Notes under the pieces: model-generated | Databases searched by the model: none | Told to the model about the DNA's origin: nothing | What the model saw: the letters and a program-made list of their open reading frames with translations, nothing else | Made by a program: the position numbers and the translations under genes | In this document: positions 49,732 to 59,659 of the stretch, in pieces | Numbering within the stretch: the first letter of the stretch is position 1 | How the letters are laid out: each line of letters begins with the position of its first letter | Assembly (NCBI GenBank): GCA_902779845.1 | Contig: CACZCZ010000011.1 | Coordinates: forward strand, 1 to 64,000 | Source of the DNA: an uncultured Bacteroidales bacterium | GTDB lineage: Bacteria > Bacteroidota > Bacteroidia > Bacteroidales > Bacteroidaceae | Length of the DNA stretch: 64,000 bases | Direction: 5' to 3'

Positions 49732-52179
49732 TTAATCTACGTAATAGACGCGCTTGACGCGGGGGGACACGGAGGTGAGGATTTCGTATGGGATGGTGCC
49801 GATGGCGTCGGCGAGGACGGCAGGGGAGAGGTCGGGGCCGAAGATAACGGCTTGGTCGCCCTCGCGGCAGTCGATGTCGGTGACGTCAATCATGCAGACA
49901 TCCATGCAAATGTTCCCTACGTAGGGCGCCTTCTTACCATTCACCAGGCAGTAGCCGTGGCCGCAGCCGAGGTGGCGGTCGAGACCGTCGGCATAGCCGA
50001 TGGGTAGTGCGGCGATGCGGCTGTCACGCGTGAGGTGGCCCTTGCGGGAGTAGCCCACGGTGTCGCTGGCGGGCACGTCATGGATCTGCAGGATGGTGGT
50101 CTTGAGGGTGGAGATGCAGGAGAGCATCTTGTTGTTACGGGCATTGATGCCGTAGAGACCCAGGCCGAGGCGCACCATGTCGCAGTGGCGCTCGGGGAAG
50201 TGCTCAATGCCGGCGCTGTTGCAGATGTGGCGTAGGATGTGGTGGGGAAAGGCGGCCTGCAGCTGGTCGGCGGCAGCGCTGAAGAGCTGCCACTGGCGGA
50301 GCGAGAACTGGTCGAAGTCATCGCTGTCGGAACCCACGAAATGCGTGAACACCGAACGCGGGATGAGTGCCTTCTGCTGGCTGAGGCGATGGATAAGCGT
50401 CTCCAGATCTTTGTGGGGCTCGAAGCCGAGGCGGTGCATGCCAGTGTCGAGTTTGATGTGTATGGGGAAGTTGGTGATGCCTTCATGTTCAGCTGCGTGG
50501 GAGAGGGCTTCCAAAAGGCGGAAGCTATAGACCTCGGGCTCCAAACTGTACTCGAAGAGGGTGCGGAAGGAGGACATCTCGGGGTTCATGACCATGATGT
50601 TGGCCGTGATGCCGGCACGACGCAGCTCCACGCCCTCGTCGGCTACGGCCACGGCGAGGTAATCGACGCGGTGGTCCTGCAGCGTCTTGGCAATCTCCAC
50701 GGCACCAGCGCCATAGGCGGAGGCCTTGACCATGCAGACCATCTTCGTCTCGGGACGCATGAAGGAGCGGTAGTAGTTGAGGTTCTCGACTACGGCGGAG
50801 AGGTTCACCTCGAGGATCGTCTCATGGACCTTCTGCACCAGCGCGTCGGCGATGAGGTCGAAGCGTGCCTGACGGGCTCCCTTGATGAGTATGATGCTGT
50901 CGTGAAGCTCGGTGAACACGGAGGAGGTCAGGAAGGCATCGGTGGAGGGGAAGCAGGTCCACCCACGCCCCCTCTCGTAATGGATGGGAGCGTCTGGCGC
51001 ATTGCCTTCATCATCGTTAAAGGTTTGCCTTACATTTGCCATGCCGGCGCTGACCTCGGGACCGATGCCGATGAATGCATCAACGGAGTATTCGTTGACG
51101 AGTTCGGCGACCTGCGCGTAGAGTTCGGCGAGGGTGAGGCCTGTCTGCTTGATGTCGGAGAGGATGAGGACGCGGCGGCGACCTTGTGCCTCGGGACGGC
51201 GGCGCATGAAGTCGAGGGCAATCTCAAGGGATACGAGGTCGCTGTTGCAGGTGTCGGTGATGAGGGTGCAGCCGTTGCGCCCTTCCTTAACTTCAAGGCG
51301 CATGGCCACGGGCTCGAGGCGCTGGAGGCGTTGGCGGATGACATCGTCGGAGAGACCCAGGTGGCGGCACACACAGACGCAGTGGCAGGCATCCTCGATG
51401 CTGGCGGCATCGAGGAAGTACTCGCTTAGGTCGATGCCGATCTCGCGCTTGGTCCACCCGAGGCGGAGGCCCTGGAAGCCACTTTTGTCGATGCATTCGG
51501 TGATGAGGGCGTCATCAGCGTTATAGACGAGTACCTGTGCATCGTGGAACAGGCGGAGCTTCTCGCGGCATTTCTCCTCGCGATTGCCGAAGTTCTCGTC
51601 GTGAGCCGAGCCCAAATGGGTGATGATGCCGATGGTGGGCTGTATGATGCTCTGCAGGGCGCCCATCTCGCCGGGTTCGCTGATGCCTGCCTCGAAGATG
51701 CCGAGTTGTGTCTGCTCCGAGAGGCGCCATACGGAAAGCGGTACGCCAATCTGTGAGTTCCATGAACGCGGCGAGCGGGTGATGTTGTAGTCGGGAGACA
51801 GCAGCTGGTAGAGCCACTCCTTAACGATGGTCTTGCCGTTGGAACCCGTGATGCCGATGACGGGGATGTCGAACTCCTCGCGATGGCGCTCGGCCAGGCG
51901 TTGCAGCGCCTTCATGGGCGACGGAACCTGCAGGTAGTTGGCATCGGGCGCAGGCTGCTCTGGCAGTTGGCTGACCACGAAGTTGCGGACACCGCGGCCG
52001 TAGAGTTCGGCAATGTAGCGATGCCCGTCGTTCTTTTGCGTACGAATGGCGAAGAACAGAGATTCCTCGGGGAAGACAAGCGAGCGGCTGTCGGTGAGCA
52101 GCCAGTCAATATGGGTGTCGGCAGTGCCCACGCGGTGGGCGCCGATGAGTGTAGTGATGGTTTCTATCGAATAGGTCAT
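49732..52179 (-). CDS. bifunctional MurF ligase / alanine racemase
   Basis: 815 residues from the ATG at 52179; codons upstream in the same frame overlap the GSCFA gene and are not real. The N-terminal half is MurF: LLTDSRSLVFPEESLFFAI, P-loop GITGSNGKTIVKEW (TGSNGKT 111-117), then ITHLGSAHDENF. The C-terminal half is Alr: VCMVKASAYGAG with the PLP lysine near 482, IKLDTGMHRLGFE, and GYADGLDRHLG. It supplies D-Ala and adds D-Ala-D-Ala to the muropeptide. The fusion is characteristic of Bacteroidetes. The racemase loop reads KASAYGAG where KADAYGHG is usual. Confidence 0.94.
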   Translation of the reverse strand: MTYSIETITTLIGAHRVGTADTHIDWLLTDSRSLVFPEESLFFAIRTQKNDGHRYIAELYGRGVRNFVVSQLPEQPAPDANYLQVPSPMKALQRLAERHREEFDIPVIGITGSNGKTIVKEWLYQLLSPDYNITRSPRSWNSQIGVPLSVWRLSEQTQLGIFEAGISEPGEMGALQSIIQPTIGIITHLGSAHDENFGNREEKCREKLRLFHDAQVLVYNADDALITECIDKSGFQGLRLGWTKREIGIDLSEYFLDAASIEDACHCVCVCRHLGLSDDVIRQRLQRLEPVAMRLEVKEGRNGCTLITDTCNSDLVSLEIALDFMRRRPEAQGRRRVLILSDIKQTGLTLAELYAQVAELVNEYSVDAFIGIGPEVSAGMANVRQTFNDDEGNAPDAPIHYERGRGWTCFPSTDAFLTSSVFTELHDSIILIKGARQARFDLIADALVQKVHETILEVNLSAVVENLNYYRSFMRPETKMVCMVKASAYGAGAVEIAKTLQDHRVDYLAVAVADEGVELRRAGITANIMVMNPEMSSFRTLFEYSLEPEVYSFRLLEALSHAAEHEGITNFPIHIKLDTGMHRLGFEPHKDLETLIHRLSQQKALIPRSVFTHFVGSDSDDFDQFSLRQWQLFSAAADQLQAAFPHHILRHICNSAGIEHFPERHCDMVRLGLGLYGINARNNKMLSCISTLKTTILQIHDVPASDTVGYSRKGHLTRDSRIAALPIGYADGLDRHLGCGHGYCLVNGKKAPYVGNICMDVCMIDVTDIDCREGDQAVIFGPDLSPAVLADAIGTIPYEILTSVSPRVKRVYYVD

Positions 52180-52201
52180 GACTCTTTCATTTTTCACTTT
52201 G

Positions 52202-53122
52202 TTACAGTTCCAAGTTGTACTTGGCCATGAGCTCGCCCAGTTGTCGCTGTGTCTGCTCACGGAAACGCAGGTAGGCCGGCGACTGCGGGTCTTCAGGACG
52301 ATGTGCCAGGGCTTTGCGAATGGGTTCGTAGTCGTAGAGATAGCGGCGCGTGGTCTCATCCAGGTAGCGCTCGGCAAAGCGCTCCCAGATGTAGTCGATG
52401 GCCTGCTGTGAGGGGTGCAGCATCTCGGGGGCATAGAAGCGGTAGTCGCGGAGCTCATCGAGTTGAATCTCGTAGGCAGGGAAGTAGCTGACTTGCTTGG
52501 GATACTTCTGTTGCAGCTCGTGTATCGCCAGCAGTAGCGTAGCTTTGGACAGTTGGTTTTCGTGCATCCCATATTTGGCGTAGCGATACGGCGATACAGT
52601 AAATATGATACGCGCGCGAGAGAAGAGCTGGCAGATGGTTTCCAGCGTGGCTACACACTGTGCAAGCGTCATGTTCTTTTCCACGAACTCTGACATGGGC
52701 TGCTTGTGGCAGTTGCCCACGATGAGCTTGGTGTCAATGCGCTCGTAGTAGCGATTGGTGCCGAGGGTGATGATTAGGACATCGGGGTTCCAGCTGAAGA
52801 GCTTGCCGCGTGCCGACAGGAATGCCGACTTGCACGCCTCGAAGGAAGTGGCGCTGAACTGTGAGTCAAGCAGCCAGCAATGCCATCTGTGGTCGTCGTC
52901 CTCGAAGTAGAGATGGCGGCAGGTGGGGTCTTGTGTGAGTACTTGCAGGATGCTCTGCGGATTGAAGAGCACGCCGAAAGGGTTGACGAGGGCAGCGAGG
53001 CCACTTTGGCGCATTCGCATTCCAATATTATCTGCGAAGCACGAACCGATGAAGGCCATGTGGTTTCGGATGCCGATAGGTTGTTCGAGAGGGGTTATCT
53101 CGACGGGTGTAATCAGTTTCAT
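52202..53122 (-). CDS. GSCFA domain protein
   Basis: 306 residues. The name motif GSCFADNIG is at about 26-34, then NPFGVLFNPQSI, then DVLIITLGTNRYYE, and a late YFPAYEIQLDELRDYRFYAP with HPS, a pattern of SGNH-like hydrolases. The family is thought to be an esterase or lipase-like enzyme, with no defined substrate. The murF-alr gene starts 22 bp after its stop, so the two form an operon. The -7 box places transcription start almost at the ATG, suggesting a leaderless mRNA. Confidence 0.88.
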   Translation of the reverse strand: MKLITPVEITPLEQPIGIRNHMAFIGSCFADNIGMRMRQSGLAALVNPFGVLFNPQSILQVLTQDPTCRHLYFEDDDHRWHCWLLDSQFSATSFEACKSAFLSARGKLFSWNPDVLIITLGTNRYYERIDTKLIVGNCHKQPMSEFVEKNMTLAQCVATLETICQLFSRARIIFTVSPYRYAKYGMHENQLSKATLLLAIHELQQKYPKQVSYFPAYEIQLDELRDYRFYAPEMLHPSQQAIDYIWERFAERYLDETTRRYLYDYEPIRKALAHRPEDPQSPAYLRFREQTQRQLGELMAKYNLEL

Positions 53123-53123
53123 A

Positions 53124-53189
53124 GGTGCAAAGATACATTTAATTTGTCATTTGCGTGCGGAAATCACAAATTAAATGTATCTTTGCACC
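53124..53189. promoter_or_regulatory. palindromic divergent promoter of GSCFA and dxs
   Basis: Two perfect 24-bp arms (GGTGCAAAGATACATTTAAT and on, 53124-53147; complement 53166-53189) enclose 18 bp. Each arm carries one -7 box TATCTTTG, minus at 53128-53135 and plus at 53178-53185. Both promoters therefore have identical core sequence, and the DNA or RNA could form a cruciform. Confidence 0.85.
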
Positions 53190-53202
53190 GAATTTATTTA
53201 CT

Positions 53203-55104
53203 ATGTCTGAAATAAGCAATCATAATTCCTCGATTTTGCATCGCATTCAGCAGCCTGCATACCTGCGCCAGTTACCACTGGAACAGCTACCTGAGGTGTG
53301 CCAGGCATTGCGTGAGGAAATCATCCGGGAGCTGGCCGACAACCCAGGCCATTTTGCATCGAGCCTCGGCGTGGTGGAGCTGACAGTGGCGCTGCACTAT
53401 GTCTATCAAACGCCTTACGACCGTATTGTGTGGGATGTCGGTCATCAGGCTTATGCGCATAAGCTGCTGACGGGACGACTGGAGGCTTTCTGCACCAACC
53501 GTCACTTCCATGGCCTGCGTCCCTTCCCGTCGCCGGCGGAAAGTGAGTACGATACCTTCACCTGCGGCCATGCGTCCAATTCCATCAGCGCTGCACTCGG
53601 CATGGCCCTTGCAGCGAAGACCAAGGGCGAGGAGGATCGTCATGTGGTGGCTGTGATCGGAGATGGAGCCATGAGCGGTGGCCTTGCCTTTGAGGGTCTG
53701 AACAACGCTGCCAACACGCCCAACGATGTGCTCATCATCCTGAACGATAATAATATGTCCATTGACCGCAGCGTAGGCGGAATGAAGAACCTGCTGCATG
53801 AACTGCAGATTAACCCCACCTACAACCGCATCCGCTACAAGGCAGCGCGGAAACTGCTCTCATGGGGCTTCCTCAATGAGTCACGTAGGAAGAGCATCCT
53901 GCGTTTCAATAACTCCCTGAAGAGCCTCATCAACCGACAGCAGAATGTCTTCGAGGGTATGGATATCCGCTACTTCGGGCCCACAGATGGACATGATGTC
54001 ATAGAACTGGTGAGGACATTGCGTGTCATCAAGGATATGCAAGGTCCCAAGATCCTGCACATCCACACCATCAAGGGCAAGGGCTTCGAGCCGGCAGAAC
54101 ATGGTGGCGCCGTCTGGCATGCCCCCGGCAAGTTTGACCCCCAGACGGGAGAGCTCCTGCAGACGAACGAGACAGGACTTCCACCTAAGTTCCAAGATGT
54201 CTTCGGACATACATTATTAGAACTCGCGCGCGCGAATAGCCGCATTGTGGGGGTAACGCCTGCGATGCCCACGGGCTGCTCGATGAATATCATGATGGAG
54301 GCGATGCCCGACCGTGCCTACGATGTCGGTATTGCTGAGGGACACGCCGTGACATTCTCGGGTGGTATGGCCAAGGACGGACTCATCCCCTTCTGCAACA
54401 TCTATAGTTCATTCGCGCAGCGCGCCTATGACAATCTTATACATGACGTGTGCATCGCCCGTCTCAACGTGGTTCTCTGTCTGGATCGCGCAGGTCTTGT
54501 GGGCGAGGACGGCCCCACACATCACGGTGCCTTTGACCTGGCTTACCTGCGCCCCATCCCCAATCTGACCATCGCCTCGCCGATGGACGAGCATGAGCTG
54601 CGGCATCTGATGTACACTGCCCAGCTGCCAGACAAAGGTCCCTTCGTGATTCGTTATCCCCGTGGTCGCGGTTCGCAGCCCGACTGGGAATGTGAGATGC
54701 ATGAGGTGCCTGTCGGCAAGGGCCGTCGGCTGAAGGACGGGCGCGATGTGGCACTGCTGTCCATCGGCCCGTTGGGCGTGGTGGCTCAGGAGGCTATCCG
54801 TCAGGCTGAGGCCGAACACCCTGGCCTCTCGGTGGCACACTATGACATGCGTTTCCTCAAACCTTTGGACGAAGGCTTGCTCACTGAGGTGGCGGCACGC
54901 TTCAAGCGTATTGTGACACTGGAAGATGGCGTTCGCACGGGAGGCCTTGGCTCTGCCGTCCTGGAGTGGCTGTCTGATCATGGCGTGACGACGCCTGTGG
55001 CGCGGTTAGGCCTTCCTGATGCCTTCGTGGAACACGGCTCTCTGAAAGAACTTCACGCGCTCTGTGGCATTGATGTCGCAGGAATTAAGAAATATCTGAT
55101 ATGA
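53203..55104 (+). CDS. dxs: 1-deoxy-D-xylulose-5-phosphate synthase
   Basis: 633 residues from the ATG at 53203, 18 nt after the -7 box; the ATG at 53155 lies upstream of the promoter. Thiamine-diphosphate enzyme: [35 protein letters not shown], and [18 protein letters not shown] with the TPP-binding GDG...NN. The transketolase pyrimidine domain has [17 protein letters not shown], and [14 protein letters not shown] follows. First step of the MEP isoprenoid pathway. trkA overlaps its stop by ATGA. Confidence 0.96.
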   Translation: MSEISNHNSSILHRIQQPAYLRQLPLEQLPEVCQALREEIIRELADNPGHFASSLGVVELTVALHYVYQTPYDRIVWDVGHQAYAHKLLTGRLEAFCTNRHFHGLRPFPSPAESEYDTFTCGHASNSISAALGMALAAKTKGEEDRHVVAVIGDGAMSGGLAFEGLNNAANTPNDVLIILNDNNMSIDRSVGGMKNLLHELQINPTYNRIRYKAARKLLSWGFLNESRRKSILRFNNSLKSLINRQQNVFEGMDIRYFGPTDGHDVIELVRTLRVIKDMQGPKILHIHTIKGKGFEPAEHGGAVWHAPGKFDPQTGELLQTNETGLPPKFQDVFGHTLLELARANSRIVGVTPAMPTGCSMNIMMEAMPDRAYDVGIAEGHAVTFSGGMAKDGLIPFCNIYSSFAQRAYDNLIHDVCIARLNVVLCLDRAGLVGEDGPTHHGAFDLAYLRPIPNLTIASPMDEHELRHLMYTAQLPDKGPFVIRYPRGRGSQPDWECEMHEVPVGKGRRLKDGRDVALLSIGPLGVVAQEAIRQAEAEHPGLSVAHYDMRFLKPLDEGLLTEVAARFKRIVTLEDGVRTGGLGSAVLEWLSDHGVTTPVARLGLPDAFVEHGSLKELHALCGIDVAGIKKYLI

Positions 55105-56480
55105 AAATCATTATCGCCGGTGCGGGCTCTGTTGGCAGCCATGTGGCAGCCTTACTCGCCAAAGAGAATCATGACATCGTTCTGCTGGACCCCGATGCCA
55201 ATAAGTTGGCTGCGGTCAGCGATGGGCTGGATCTGATGACCCTGAACGTATCGCCTATCAGCATCAACGGTCTCAAGGAAGCCGGCACACCGCAGGCAGA
55301 CCTCTTCATCGCTGTGACACCGTCAGAGACACAGAACCTGACGTGCTGTATGCTGGCAAACAGTCTGGGCGCTAAGAAAACGGTGGCGCGCATCGATAAT
55401 GCCGAATACCTGGAGCCCGCCAACCGCGACTTCTTTAACTCCATTGGTATCGGTTCGCTCATCTATCCCGAAGTGCTGGCAGCAAAGGAAATCGTGGCTG
55501 GCGTGCAACGCTCATGGGCAAGGCAGTGGTGGGAGGTGCACGGCGGTGCTCTTGTCATCCTCGGCATCAAGCTCCGCGAAGAGGCAGGCGCCCTCTATGG
55601 ACAGCCGCTGAAAGATCTCTGTAAACCCGACTCGCCCTACCACATCGTAGCCATCAAACGTGACGAGGAGACCATTATCCCCGGTGGCTTCGATGAACTC
55701 AAATTGGGTGACATCGCCTACTTCATGACGACCAAGAAATTCGTGCCCAGCATTCGGCAGTTGGTGGGCAAGGACAGCTACCCCGACGTGAAGAAGGTGA
55801 TGATGATGGGAGGCGGACGTATCGCCGTGCAGACATGTCATCTTTTGCCCGATTTCATAGACGTAAAGCTCATCGAGCAGGATGTGGAACGCTGTCACAA
55901 ACTCACCGAACTCTTGGACAATGACAACGTGATGGTGTTCAACGGCGATGGGCGTGACACGCAGTTGCTGTTTGAAGAGGGCATCAAGCAGACACAGGCT
56001 TTCTGCGCCCTCACGGCAGAGACCGAGACCAACATCCTGGCCTGCTTGGCAGCCAAACGCATGGGTGTGCGCAAGACGGTGGCGCTGGTGGAAAACTCAG
56101 AGTACATCACGATGGCCGAGAAACTGGACATCGGCACGATTATCAATAAGAAGGCCATTGCCGCCAGCCATATCTATCAGATGCTGCTGGCCGCTGACGT
56201 GACCAGCGTGAAGAGCTTGACCATCGCAGATGCCGACGTGGCGGAATTCGTGGTCAGCGAAGGGGCGCTTGTGACGCGTCACCCGGTTATGAAACTGGGG
56301 CTACCGAAGGGCATTACCATTGGCGGTATTGTGCGGAACGGTGAAGGCTTCCTCGTCAATGGCAGCACGCAAATCCTGCCTGGCGACTGCGTCGTGGTCT
56401 TCTCGCTCACGTCTCTTTTCAATCAACTAGATCATTACTTCAAGAAACCCGAGGGCGGATTGTTCTCCGTGTTCCATTAA
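55101..56480 (+). CDS. trkA: potassium transport regulatory protein TrkA
   Basis: 459 residues. Two RCK units: the Rossmann start [20 protein letters not shown] with the NAD site GAGSVGS, a first TrkA-C domain (about 140-225), a second nucleotide domain beginning [19 protein letters not shown], and a second TrkA-C domain. It is the cytosolic gating subunit for TrkH-type potassium channels. No TrkH gene follows here, unlike the usual dxs-trkA-trkH order in Bacteroidales; a TonB receptor follows instead. Confidence 0.93.
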   Translation: MKIIIAGAGSVGSHVAALLAKENHDIVLLDPDANKLAAVSDGLDLMTLNVSPISINGLKEAGTPQADLFIAVTPSETQNLTCCMLANSLGAKKTVARIDNAEYLEPANRDFFNSIGIGSLIYPEVLAAKEIVAGVQRSWARQWWEVHGGALVILGIKLREEAGALYGQPLKDLCKPDSPYHIVAIKRDEETIIPGGFDELKLGDIAYFMTTKKFVPSIRQLVGKDSYPDVKKVMMMGGGRIAVQTCHLLPDFIDVKLIEQDVERCHKLTELLDNDNVMVFNGDGRDTQLLFEEGIKQTQAFCALTAETETNILACLAAKRMGVRKTVALVENSEYITMAEKLDIGTIINKKAIAASHIYQMLLAADVTSVKSLTIADADVAEFVVSEGALVTRHPVMKLGLPKGITIGGIVRNGEGFLVNGSTQILPGDCVVVFSLTSLFNQLDHYFKKPEGGLFSVFH

Positions 56481-56504
56481 GACTCTCCCCCCTCCTCTCC
56501 CGGA

Positions 56505-56540
56505 CCTCACCCCTAACCCCTCTCCAAAGGGCGAGGGGAA
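56505..56540. repeat. GC-rich palindromic element, copy 8 (intergenic)
   Basis: CCTCACCCCTAACCCCTCTC then CAAAGGGCGAGGGGAA; the same core as copies 1 and 2, in the trkA-TonB receptor gap. Confidence 0.9.
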
Positions 56541-56596
56541 CTTTAGGGGCCGTAGAATATGTACATACAAAATATCATCAATATTAACCAATAAGT

Positions 56597-58816
56597 ATGA
56601 CAACAGGTAAGCAAAGTTATTCACACCCCTCTCTGCTTAGTGATGGGGTGGGGGTGAGGTGCTTCCGTCGCTTCTGCCGCAAGGGCTATGCCGTCTTCAG
56701 CAGCCTACATCGCGAAGTGCGCATTGGCGTGCTGACGGTGGGGATGCTCTCAAGCGTCAACATCCCCAAGGCGCAGGCGATGCAGGTCAGCACACATCCC
56801 GACGACGAGGGCGATGGCAACGAGAAGGAGCTGGCAGAGGTTTCCGTGGCTGGCACGATGGCGCCATTGACAGCCCTGCAGAGCGCTCGCATTGTGGCCG
56901 TCATCACTCGTCAGCAAATCGAAGCATCGGCGGCGCAAAGCGTCAATGACCTCCTGAAATCAGCCGTCGGCGTTGATGTCCGACAACGTGGCGGCTTTGG
57001 TATTCAAACGGACATCAGCATCAATGGTTGCACGTTCGACCAGATCACGATTCTGCTGAACGGCGTCAACATCAGCTCTCCCCACACAGGACATTTAGCA
57101 GCAGACTTCCCCGTCACCCTCTCCGATATCGAGCGCATCGAAATCCTAGAAGGGGCAGCCTCCCGTGTCTATGGTGCCTCTGCCTTCGGGGGGGCGATTA
57201 ATGTTGTGACGAAAAGACTCACCCCCAACCCCTCCCGTGAGGGAGGGGGGAGCTGGCGCGTAGTGAAGGGTGGGGAAGACAGTAGCCAGGCCAAACGTCC
57301 TCAATTCTCTTGTGATGCTGGTGTGCAAGGCGGCAGCTATATGACCTTCGGTGGTGATGCCCGCATAGCGCTCACTGCGCGCCAGCCCCTCCCCTCCCTA
57401 GCGGGAGGGGTTGGGGGTGGGTCTGCCGGGTCTGCTGGTGCCTCTTTTTCCGCCTCTTACCTCCGCTCCAATGGCGCCACCACCAACTCAGACTTCCAGA
57501 AGGGCAACGCATACTTTCAAGGCTACTACGACGCACCCGACTTCAGCATCGACCTGCAGGCAGGCTACAGCCAGAAAGGCTATGGTGCCAACACCTTCTA
57601 TAGTGCCGCCTATCCCAATCAATACGAGTGCAACCGCCGCCTCATCGTCAGCCTTGGTGCCGAAACAAAAGGACGTGTGAGGCTGAAGCCCGAAGTCTAT
57701 TGGAATCGGCTCTATGACAACTTCGAGCTCATCCGCGACCAGAGAACGGGTGAGAACTTCCACCGCTCCGATGCTTACGGAGCCCGTGTCACTGCCAGCA
57801 TCCAGTGGGCTGCTGGACGCACTGCAGTCGGCGCCGAGGTGCGCGAAGAAGGCATCTACAGCACAGCGCTCGGGCAGCCGCTTCATGACCCGCAACGGCA
57901 TAAGGTGCCGGGAGAGGAGCTCTATTATACACGCCACGACAACCGCACGAACCTGAGCTTCAACGCAGAACACAATATTCTCTTGCCTCATTTTACGGCA
58001 AGCATCGGTGTCTTGGGAAACTACAACACCCGCTTTGACAGCCATCTGCGCTTCTATCCTGGCCTCGACCTGGCCTACACGCCTTCTTCACACTGGCGCA
58101 TCTATGCTTCCTATAACAAGGGATTCCGTCTGCCCACCTTCACCGACCTCTACTACAAGAGTCCTACCCACGAAGGCAACCAAGGGATGAGAGCCGAGGA
58201 GAGTCACAGCTTTCAGGTGGGCCTGAAACACCAGACGCAAGGTCCGAAGTTCCATGTCCAGAGCACGGTCAAGGCTTTCTATCACCGTGGCACCAATCTG
58301 ATAGACTGGGTGATGTACAGTGCTGACGATGTTTTCCATAGCGCCAACTTTGACTTGGACAATATGGGCGTGCAGGCGCATGTCACCTTTGGCTACTTCC
58401 CGTCAGCCTCCTATGCGAATGGACATGGGTGGATCTGTTCCCTGGCATACGCCTTTATTCATCAGCATCGTCGCGATGCTGCTGCAGTCTATAAGTCAAA
58501 CTACGCGATGGAGTACTTGAGGCATAAGCTGGTTGTGCGGTTGGATCATCCGATATGGTCGCATCTCACAGCCTCGTGGAATTTCCGTTGGCAGGACCGC
58601 ATGGGCGATTACATCCTCTACGAAAATGCACAATCTACGGGGCGTCTGGTTCCCTATAGTCCCTATGCCACACTCGACCTGAAGGTGCGTTGGACAGCAC
58701 GCCGCTATGAGGTGTGGGCAGAAGCAACCAATCTCACCAACCGCACCTACTACGACCTTGGAAATATCCCTCAACCGGGTATCGTTGTCATGGGCGGTGT
58801 TCGCCTTCATCTTTGA
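56597..58816 (+). CDS. TonB-dependent receptor (BtuB-like)
   Basis: 739 residues. Plug domain: QIEASAAQSVNDLLKSAVGV, then GGFGIQTDISINGCTFDQIT, then DIERIEILEGAASRVYGASA and FGGAINVVTK. A 22-strand barrel ends WAEATNLTNRTYYDLGNIPQ PGIVVMGGVRLHL (split here for length), with a C-terminal aromatic-free but hydrophobic residue. It takes up a large substrate such as a cobamide or siderophore across the outer membrane. The N-terminus and two internal loops contain translated GC-rich palindromic elements (56621, 57218, 57383), so the true start is uncertain: the first 50 residues look partly repeat derived, with a hydrophobic stretch only at 44-60. Confidence 0.87.
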   Translation: MTTGKQSYSHPSLLSDGVGVRCFRRFCRKGYAVFSSLHREVRIGVLTVGMLSSVNIPKAQAMQVSTHPDDEGDGNEKELAEVSVAGTMAPLTALQSARIVAVITRQQIEASAAQSVNDLLKSAVGVDVRQRGGFGIQTDISINGCTFDQITILLNGVNISSPHTGHLAADFPVTLSDIERIEILEGAASRVYGASAFGGAINVVTKRLTPNPSREGGGSWRVVKGGEDSSQAKRPQFSCDAGVQGGSYMTFGGDARIALTARQPLPSLAGGVGGGSAGSAGASFSASYLRSNGATTNSDFQKGNAYFQGYYDAPDFSIDLQAGYSQKGYGANTFYSAAYPNQYECNRRLIVSLGAETKGRVRLKPEVYWNRLYDNFELIRDQRTGENFHRSDAYGARVTASIQWAAGRTAVGAEVREEGIYSTALGQPLHDPQRHKVPGEELYYTRHDNRTNLSFNAEHNILLPHFTASIGVLGNYNTRFDSHLRFYPGLDLAYTPSSHWRIYASYNKGFRLPTFTDLYYKSPTHEGNQGMRAEESHSFQVGLKHQTQGPKFHVQSTVKAFYHRGTNLIDWVMYSADDVFHSANFDLDNMGVQAHVTFGYFPSASYANGHGWICSLAYAFIHQHRRDAAAVYKSNYAMEYLRHKLVVRLDHPIWSHLTASWNFRWQDRMGDYILYENAQSTGRLVPYSPYATLDLKVRWTARRYEVWAEATNLTNRTYYDLGNIPQPGIVVMGGVRLHL
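56621..56659. repeat. GC-rich palindromic element, copy 9 (receptor N-terminus)
   Basis: CACCCCTCTCTGCTTAG then GGGGTGGGGGTGAGG, in frame with the first codons. Confidence 0.75.
57218..57252. repeat. GC-rich palindromic element, copy 10
   Basis: CTCACCCCCAACCCCTCCCG then TGAGGGAGGGGGGAG, in frame right after the plug domain (peptide LTPNPSREGGGS). Confidence 0.9.
57383..57424. repeat. GC-rich palindromic element, copy 11
   Basis: CAGCCCCTCCCCTCCCTAGC then GGGAGGGGTTGGGGGTGGG, in frame in a barrel loop (peptide RQPLPSLAGGVGGGS). Confidence 0.9.
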
Positions 58817-58875
58817 AAAAACGGCCAAAGGTAAAAAAATAAGTCTGTTTATTTGCCAAATCGCCTGTTTTCCAC

Positions 58876-58883
58876 TACCTTTG
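58876..58883 (+). promoter_or_regulatory. -7 box of the amidase operon
   Basis: TACCTTTG followed by CACGCGAA; the ATG at 58892 begins only 8 nt after the box, so the message may be leaderless. Confidence 0.7.
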
Positions 58884-58891
58884 CACGCGAA

Positions 58892-59659
58892 ATGAGACGT
58901 TTGGTATTTATTCTCCCGTTCCTGTTCCTGTTGGTCATTGGGTCAACAGCGGTGGCGCAGGGTAACAAACCTTTCACCATTGTTCTGGATGCAGGCCATG
59001 GTGGAAAGGACCCGGGCGCGCTGGGTAAGTCAGGAAAAGAGAAGAACATCAACCTGGCTGTGACGCTGGCTTTGGGTAAGCTCATCGAGGACAACCTCAA
59101 GGATGTGAAGGTGGTTTACACGCGTAAGACCGATGTCTTTGTGGAACTCAACGAGCGCGCCGCTATCGCCAATCGCGCGAAGGCAAACCTCTTTGTGAGC
59201 ATTCACACCAACGCACTCCCCAAAGGTGCGCAGGGCAAGGGCTCCGAGACCTACACCCTTGGTATGCACCGCGCCGCTGACAACCTCGAAGTCGCTAAGC
59301 GTGAGAATGCGGCTATCATGTTGGAGAAGGACTATGAGAACCGCTATGAAGGTTTCGACCCCAAGAGCGCAGAGTCCTACATTATCTTCGAATTCATGCA
59401 GGACACTTATATGGAGCAGAGTGTGAAGCTGGCCTCCTTCATCCAGCAGCAGTTCCGCAGTGCCGGACGCCCGGACAAGGGCGTGCATCAGGCTGGCTTC
59501 CTCGTGCTGCGCGCGACCTCGATGCCTTCCTGTCTCATTGAATTGGGCTACATCACCACCGCCAGCGAAGAGGCATATCTCACGAGTGACCGAGGTGTGC
59601 AGCAGTTGGCCAAGAGTATTTACGAAGCAATCAAGAAATATAAAGCAATCAAGCAATGA
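58892..59659 (+). CDS. N-acetylmuramoyl-L-alanine amidase
   Basis: 255 residues. Signal peptide VFILPFLFLLVIGSTAVA. Amidase_3 zinc motifs: FTIVLDAGHGGKDPGA (His), then NLFVSIHTNALP (second His), and the catalytic Glu in MPSCLIELGYITTASEE. It cleaves the amide bond between MurNAc and L-Ala during cell separation. The next gene starts inside its stop (ATGA overlap). The start was chosen from the -7 box; the ATG at 58853 lies before it. Confidence 0.93.
   Translation: MRRLVFILPFLFLLVIGSTAVAQGNKPFTIVLDAGHGGKDPGALGKSGKEKNINLAVTLALGKLIEDNLKDVKVVYTRKTDVFVELNERAAIANRAKANLFVSIHTNALPKGAQGKGSETYTLGMHRAADNLEVAKRENAAIMLEKDYENRYEGFDPKSAESYIIFEFMQDTYMEQSVKLASFIQQQFRSAGRPDKGVHQAGFLVLRATSMPSCLIELGYITTASEEAYLTSDRGVQQLAKSIYEAIKKYKAIKQ

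Noticed and set aside
50930-50990. GC-rich palindromic element inside murF-alr
   Set aside because: CCACCCACGCCCCCTCTCG resembles one arm, but no complementary arm is present and the encoded residues fit MurF.
52180-52572. Longer N-terminus of MurF-Alr
   Set aside because: It overlaps the GSCFA gene out of frame and reads as low-quality Ser/Thr/Arg-rich sequence; MurF begins naturally at 52179.
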